This document shows positions 60,367 through 64,000 of a stretch of 64,000 nt of DNA, piece by piece. The stretch's first letter is position 1. Each line of letters opens with the position of its first letter. The DNA is taken from assembly GCA_963814315.1 (NCBI GenBank), contig CAWFCG010000003.1, forward strand, positions 806,001 to 870,000. The letters are read 5' to 3'. Origin of the DNA: JAFMJV01 sp963814315. Its GTDB lineage: Bacteria > Chloroflexota > Limnocylindria > Limnocylindrales > CSP1-4. A program made the position numbers and the translations under genes. The notes below the pieces were generated by a model that was given only the letters and a program-made list of their open reading frames with translations, was not told where the DNA came from and did not search any database.

Positions 60367-60386
60367 GCCGGGCGACCGCCTCCGAC

Positions 60387-62021
60387 TTACGCCCCCAGGG
60401 CCTCCTGCACGATCTGCTGCGCTTCCTCGATGATGCGTTCGAGGTGAGCGCTGTCGATGAATGACTCGGCGTAAAGCTTGGTGACGTTCTCGGTACCCGA
60501 CGGTCGCGCCGCGAACCACCCTTGATCGGTGACGACCTTGAGCCCGCCGATGGGGGCGCCGTTCCCGGGCGCCGCGGTGAGCTTGGCGGTGATCGCCCCG
60601 CCGGCCAGCTGCGTCGCCTTCACCGCCTGGGGCGACAAGGCCCCGAGGGCTGCCTTTTGAGCCGGCGTCGCCGGTGCATCGAGGCGCCTGTAGACGGGCG
60701 CGCCGAAGCGCTCGGTGAGCGCAGCATACGACTCGCCCGGATCGCGATCGCCCCGCGCGGTCATCTCAGCCGCAAGCAGGCAGGCGACGATGCCGTCCTT
60801 GTCCGTCGACCATGGGCGCCCGTCGCGTCGCAGGAAGGACATGCCAGCGCTCTCCTCGCCACCGAAGGCCACCGAACCGTCGAGCAGGCCGTCCACGAAC
60901 CATTTGAAGCCGACCGGCACCTCCAAGAGGCGGCGACCAAGTGACGCGGCGACGCGGTCCTGCATGCTCGAAGACACGAGCGTCTTGCCGATGGCGGCAT
61001 GCTCACCCCAGTCGCGCGCGCCACCGAACAGGTAGTCGGCAGCCGCAGCCAGGTAGTGATTGGGGTTGAGCAATCCGGCCGACGGGGTGACCACGCCGAA
61101 TCGATCGGCATCGGCATCGTTGCCCAGGGCCAGGTCGAACTGCGAGCGTAGCTCGATGAGCCGCGCCATCGCGTACGGTGACGACGGGTCCATGCGGATC
61201 TGGCCGTCCCAATCGAGGGTCATGAAACCGAACGTCGCATCGACCGTGAGGTTGGTGATGGTGATGTCCAGCCCGAAGCGATCGGCGATGGCTGGCCAGT
61301 AGGCCACGGCCGCCCCACCCAGGGGATCGACCCCCAGGCGCACGCCCGCGTTCGCGATGGCAGCGAGGTCGATAACCTCTGGCAGGCTGTCGACATAGGC
61401 GTCGAGGAAGGCGTATCGCCCGGCTGCCGCGCGAGCCCGTTCGATGGGCGTGCGCTTGACCTTGGCCAGGCCGGAGCCCAGCCGCGCATTGGCGGCATCC
61501 TCGATGGCGCGCGTGACGCGCGCATCGGCGGGTCCACCGCTGGGCGGGTTGTACTTGAAGCCACCATCTGCCGGAGGGTTATGGGAAGGCGTCACCACGA
61601 TGCCGTCAGCCAGCGCCTCGGGGTGCGCCCAATTCCAGGTCAGGATGGCGTGCGAGATGGCCGGCGTGGGCGTATAGCCGTCATGACTGTCGATGCGAAC
61701 GTCGACGCCGTCGGCGCTCAACACTTCCAGCGCCGTCTGCCAGGCCGGCTCACTCAGCGCATGCGTGTCGCGACCGATGAACAGCGGCCCGCCGTAGCCC
61801 TGCTCCCGTCGGAAGGCGCAGATGGCCGCCGTCGTGGCCACGATATGCGCCTCGTTGAACGAGGTCGTCAGGGACGAGCCGCGGTGGCCTGAGGTGCCGA
61901 AGGCAACACGCTGCGCCGGCTCGGCCGGGTCGGGCAGGCCTCGGAAGTAGGAGCCGACGAGGGCGTCGAGGTCCACCAGCATCGATGCCTGCGCGGGTCG
62001 GCCGGCGAGTTCACTTGCCAC
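60387..62021 (-). CDS. pgm: Phosphoglucomutase, alpha-D-glucose type
   Basis: 544 residues, the length of E. coli Pgm. It interconverts glucose 1- and 6-phosphate. AFGTSGHRGSSLTTSFNEAH is the N-terminal substrate loop, GIVVTPSHNPPADGGFKYNP the phosphoserine loop, DADADRFGVV the Mg loop and FAARPSGTENVTKLYAESF the phosphate-binding C-terminal domain. GTG 62021 with gaggagg 7-8 nt upstream fixes the start; the longer upstream frame is non-coding. It connects glycogen or cell-envelope sugar metabolism to glycolysis. Confidence 0.95.
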   Translation of the reverse strand: MASELAGRPAQASMLVDLDALVGSYFRGLPDPAEPAQRVAFGTSGHRGSSLTTSFNEAHIVATTAAICAFRREQGYGGPLFIGRDTHALSEPAWQTALEVLSADGVDVRIDSHDGYTPTPAISHAILTWNWAHPEALADGIVVTPSHNPPADGGFKYNPPSGGPADARVTRAIEDAANARLGSGLAKVKRTPIERARAAAGRYAFLDAYVDSLPEVIDLAAIANAGVRLGVDPLGGAAVAYWPAIADRFGLDITITNLTVDATFGFMTLDWDGQIRMDPSSPYAMARLIELRSQFDLALGNDADADRFGVVTPSAGLLNPNHYLAAAADYLFGGARDWGEHAAIGKTLVSSSMQDRVAASLGRRLLEVPVGFKWFVDGLLDGSVAFGGEESAGMSFLRRDGRPWSTDKDGIVACLLAAEMTARGDRDPGESYAALTERFGAPVYRRLDAPATPAQKAALGALSPQAVKATQLAGGAITAKLTAAPGNGAPIGGLKVVTDQGWFAARPSGTENVTKLYAESFIDSAHLERIIEEAQQIVQEALGA

Positions 62022-62193
62022 GGATACCTCCTCTGGGATGAGACGCCGCCTGAGTATGCCGGTCACCCGCGGTGGCTGCCCAACGGGGCCTTGCCAAAGC
62101 CCGTCAGGGGCCCACGACGCTGGACGGTTCCCAATGGCCCCCCGAGTGTTGCCGAAGTGCCCCTGATTCGACGCGCCGACTGGCGTATCGTCG

Positions 62194-62226
62194 CGAGGAC
62201 CGGGGGCCCCGGAGTTTGGTTCCTCG
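62194..62226 (+). other. Short hairpin before the BMP-protein gene
   Basis: CGAGGA (62194-62199) pairs with TCCTCG (62221-62226), enclosing CCGGG/CCCGG (62200-62204, 62208-62212). It ends just before the aggagga ribosome binding site and may modulate translation; no known riboswitch class is recognised. Confidence 0.25.
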
Positions 62227-62253
62227 GCGGAGTCACCAGGAGGAAGCGATCGG

Positions 62254-63489
62254 ATGACCAGACAGCCGTGGGCAAAGCTCGCACGCGTCACACTCGCGGG
62301 CGCGTTGATGGCAAGCGCGATCGGGGTCAGCGGGGCTCCATTCGCCGCAGCACAAGACGAGAATGACTGTTCCGCGATCTCAGGAGGCGTGCAGCTCCCG
62401 GAGACAGTCGAAGGCAAGTTCAATGTCGGCATGGTGTTGATCGGGCCACACAACGACGGTGGCTGGAGCCAGGCGCACTTCGAGGGACTCCAGTACCTCT
62501 GCGAGAACATGGATGGCGTCCACGTGGCCTACATGGAGAACGTGCCCGAAGGCGCGGACTCCGAGCAGGTCTTCCGGAGCCTTGCACGCAAGGGATTCGA
62601 CTTCATCATCGGCACTTCGTTCGGCTACATGGATCCGATGGAGATCGTCGCCGACGAGTTCCCTGACGCCACCTTCCTGCACCTGACCGGCTACAAGTCG
62701 AACGGTGAGAACTTCGGCAACTTCTTCGGCGCCATGGAGGACTTCAAGTACCTCGCGGGTATGTTGGCTGGCTCGCGCGCCAAGCTCGATGGCAATCCCA
62801 AGATCGGCTACATGGCGACCTTCGGCATCCCCGAGGAGTTGCGCCTCGGCAACGCCATCATGCTGGGCGCCAAGCAGACCTGTCCGGAGTGCACCATGGA
62901 GGTGCGCTTTATCAATACCTGGCACGATCCCACGCTGGAGCGTGACGGTGCGGCCTCGCTCTTCGACGCCGGCGCCCAGGTCGTCTTCACCGGAGCAGAC
63001 ACGCCGGCCGTGGCCCAGGTCGCGGAGGAGAAGGGCAAGTGGGGTGTTACCTATGACCATCCCGGCTCGTGCAGCAGCGACGCCTGCCTGACCGCGCCCT
63101 ACTGGATCTGGGGTCCAGAGTACCTGCGCATCGCTGAGCAGGTCGCGGCCGGCGACTACACCGCCGGCTACGAATACTTCGACGCCGACGCCAACGCCAT
63201 GGGCCTCTACGGGTTCATGGAAGGCCAGACCCCGCAGCCCGGCATCGCGGACCTCCCCGAGGAGGACGTGCAGCTGGTCCGGGACACCCTGGCCGCCATG
63301 CTGGCGGGTGACTTCGACCGCTTCGACGTCTTCGCCGGCCCCATCATCGACAACGAGGGCAACGAGATCCTCGCTGCCGGTGAGACGCTTGAGCAGGCCG
63401 ACCTCGACCAGTTCCCCAACGACGATGGCACGAACTGCTCCACCTGCATGTACTGGTGGGCTGACGGCGTAGAGGCCAAGCTGCCGTAG
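62254..63489 (+). CDS. BMP-family ABC transporter substrate-binding protein
   Basis: 411 residues with a signal peptide (LARVTLAGALMASAIGVSGA, cleavage about AAA-QDE). BMP/PnrA-family marks: VGMVLIGPHNDGGWSQAHFE, FDFIIGTSFGYMDPM, NFFGAMEDFKYLAGMLAGSR and AQVVFTGADTPAVAQVAEEK. Family proteins bind nucleosides or, as in some clades, sugars or branched ligands; the DGGWSQ and the YxxxYL/GxMxxxKYLAG residues line the purine pocket. There is no lipobox Cys. An aggagga site precedes ATG 62254. First gene of an importer that continues past the window end. Confidence 0.9.
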   Translation: MTRQPWAKLARVTLAGALMASAIGVSGAPFAAAQDENDCSAISGGVQLPETVEGKFNVGMVLIGPHNDGGWSQAHFEGLQYLCENMDGVHVAYMENVPEGADSEQVFRSLARKGFDFIIGTSFGYMDPMEIVADEFPDATFLHLTGYKSNGENFGNFFGAMEDFKYLAGMLAGSRAKLDGNPKIGYMATFGIPEELRLGNAIMLGAKQTCPECTMEVRFINTWHDPTLERDGAASLFDAGAQVVFTGADTPAVAQVAEEKGKWGVTYDHPGSCSSDACLTAPYWIWGPEYLRIAEQVAAGDYTAGYEYFDADANAMGLYGFMEGQTPQPGIADLPEEDVQLVRDTLAAMLAGDFDRFDVFAGPIIDNEGNEILAAGETLEQADLDQFPNDDGTNCSTCMYWWADGVEAKLP

Positions 63490-63504
63490 GAGAGACTCAC
63501 CATC

Positions 63505-63542
63505 GGAACCTCGGGAGCCACATACACTTCCGAGGTTCCTTT
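63505..63542 (+). terminator. Attenuator-like hairpin inside the importer operon
   Basis: GGAACCTCGG (63505-63514) pairs with CCGAGGTTCC (63530-63539), 15-nt loop, followed by TTT. Placed between the binding-protein gene and the ATPase, it probably lowers expression of the downstream subunits relative to the binding protein. Confidence 0.7.
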
Positions 63543-63548
63543 GCTGCC

Positions 63549-64000
63549 ATGAACGAGCAGGCCCTTGCGGTCGAGATGCAGGGCATCGTCAAACGCTTCC
63601 CCGGCGTGGTCGCCAACGACCAGGTCGATTTCGATCTGCGTGTCGGCGAGGTGCACGCGCTGCTAGGCGAGAACGGCGCGGGCAAGTCCACCCTGATGAA
63701 CATCCTCGCCGGTCTGTACCAGGCCGACGCTGGGACGACGCTGGTCCGCGGTGAGCGCGTCGTGTTCCACTCCCCGCGTGATGCCATCAGGGTGGGTCTG
63801 GGCATGGTCCACCAGCACTTCACCCTGGTCGACTCGCTGACCGTCACCGAGAACATCCTGCTGGGTCTTGACCAGCCGCGGTTCTGGCTGGACATGCCAC
63901 GCTATGAGACCAGGATCGCCGAGCTGGCGGACGAGACCGGCCTGGCCGTGGACCCTGCGGCCAAGGTGTGGCAGCTCTCGGTCGGTGAACAGCAGCGCGT
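63549..64000 (+). CDS. ABC transporter ATPase of the BMP importer, N-terminal part
   Basis: About 150 residues before the window ends. MNEQALAVEMQGIVKRFPGV is the family's start; Walker A is LLGENGAGKSTLMNILAGLY, the Q-loop GLGMVHQHFTLVDSLTVTEN, and QLSVGEQQR is the beginning of the signature motif. The tandem-ATPase type (RbsA/MglA-like, about 500 residues) usually accompanies BMP proteins. ATG 63549 lies 59 bp after the binding-protein stop, beyond the attenuator hairpin. Confidence 0.92.
   Translation, partial: MNEQALAVEMQGIVKRFPGVVANDQVDFDLRVGEVHALLGENGAGKSTLMNILAGLYQADAGTTLVRGERVVFHSPRDAIRVGLGMVHQHFTLVDSLTVTENILLGLDQPRFWLDMPRYETRIAELADETGLAVDPAAKVWQLSVGEQQR

Noticed and set aside
62022..62253. 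Riboswitch before the BMP-protein gene
   Set aside because: A short hairpin is present but no conserved core of a known riboswitch class (purine, TPP, SAM, cobalamin) could be recognised.
1..64000. CRISPR arrays, insertion sequences, prophage genes
   Set aside because: No regularly spaced repeats and no transposase, integrase or phage proteins seen; the only long repeat is the dehydrogenase block.

Overview
The window is GC-rich (about two thirds by eye), densely coded and looks like one chromosomal segment of a free-living, aerobic, heterotrophic bacterium. Several traits fit Chloroflexota (Limnocylindria/Ellin-like lineages) or a deep actinobacterial relative: an adjacent Lhr helicase and endonuclease VIII, an HTH protein with a typical C-terminal domain, many GTG starts, and promoters with a TATRCT-like -10 box only 6-8 nt before the start codon (leaderless mRNAs). 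The lineage is inference; no rRNA is present. The only RNA gene seen is tRNA-Lys(CTT).

Layout. 1-13.2 kb holds housekeeping and repair genes: two metallo-beta-lactamase-fold proteins, a frameshifted HTH protein, a two-component system, a gamma-glutamyltransferase-family enzyme, a zinc-ribbon protein, a GT87-like membrane protein, and the Nei/Lhr DNA-repair pair. 13.3-17.0 kb has a sugar isomerase-like enzyme, a RelE/ParE toxin-antitoxin pair beside a decayed PIN toxin, and an ECF sigma factor with a membrane partner. 17.4-40.4 kb is a large catabolic island: SDR and MBL-fold enzymes; a minus-strand run (PEP-synthase-like phosphohistidine protein, GntR regulator, HprK-like P-loop protein, three-subunit molybdenum hydroxylase, cyclase-family hydrolase, two zinc alcohol dehydrogenases sharing a 545-bp identical block, a dikinase-like protein without its PEP/pyruvate barrel, and phosphofructokinase); and a divergent plus-strand run (cupin, split transketolase, branched-chain-type ABC importer). 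A 12-bp element, TCGATAATCGAT, occurs at three promoter regions of this island and is the likely operator of the GntR regulator.

40.4-53 kb: DUF1097-like membrane protein, phosphoesterase, acetoin-utilization/HDAC-like deacetylase, truncated PfkB-like protein, an M16 peptidase pair (one catalytic, one not), carAB, an SGNH-fold lipoprotein lacking catalytic residues, and an autoregulated TetR gene. 53-64 kb: a small unknown gene, a run of three strong hairpins that may be a small RNA, tRNA-Lys, a secreted four-repeat META protein, an MFS transporter, a CysS-tail/glycosyltransferase-like fusion, a TPR-rhomboid protease, a P-loop protein, an NTF2-like protein, phosphoglucomutase, and the start of a BMP-type (nucleoside/sugar) ABC importer cut by the window end.

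The best candidate for something undescribed is the phosphotransfer-rich catabolic island: an ATP-grasp-free mobile phosphohistidine protein, an HprK-like P-loop protein and a barrel-less dikinase in the same GntR-controlled locus suggest a split PEP-synthase-like activation step feeding oxidation and transketolase cleavage of an unknown imported compound. Three genes (HTH, PIN, livG) show frameshifts; assembly error cannot be excluded.
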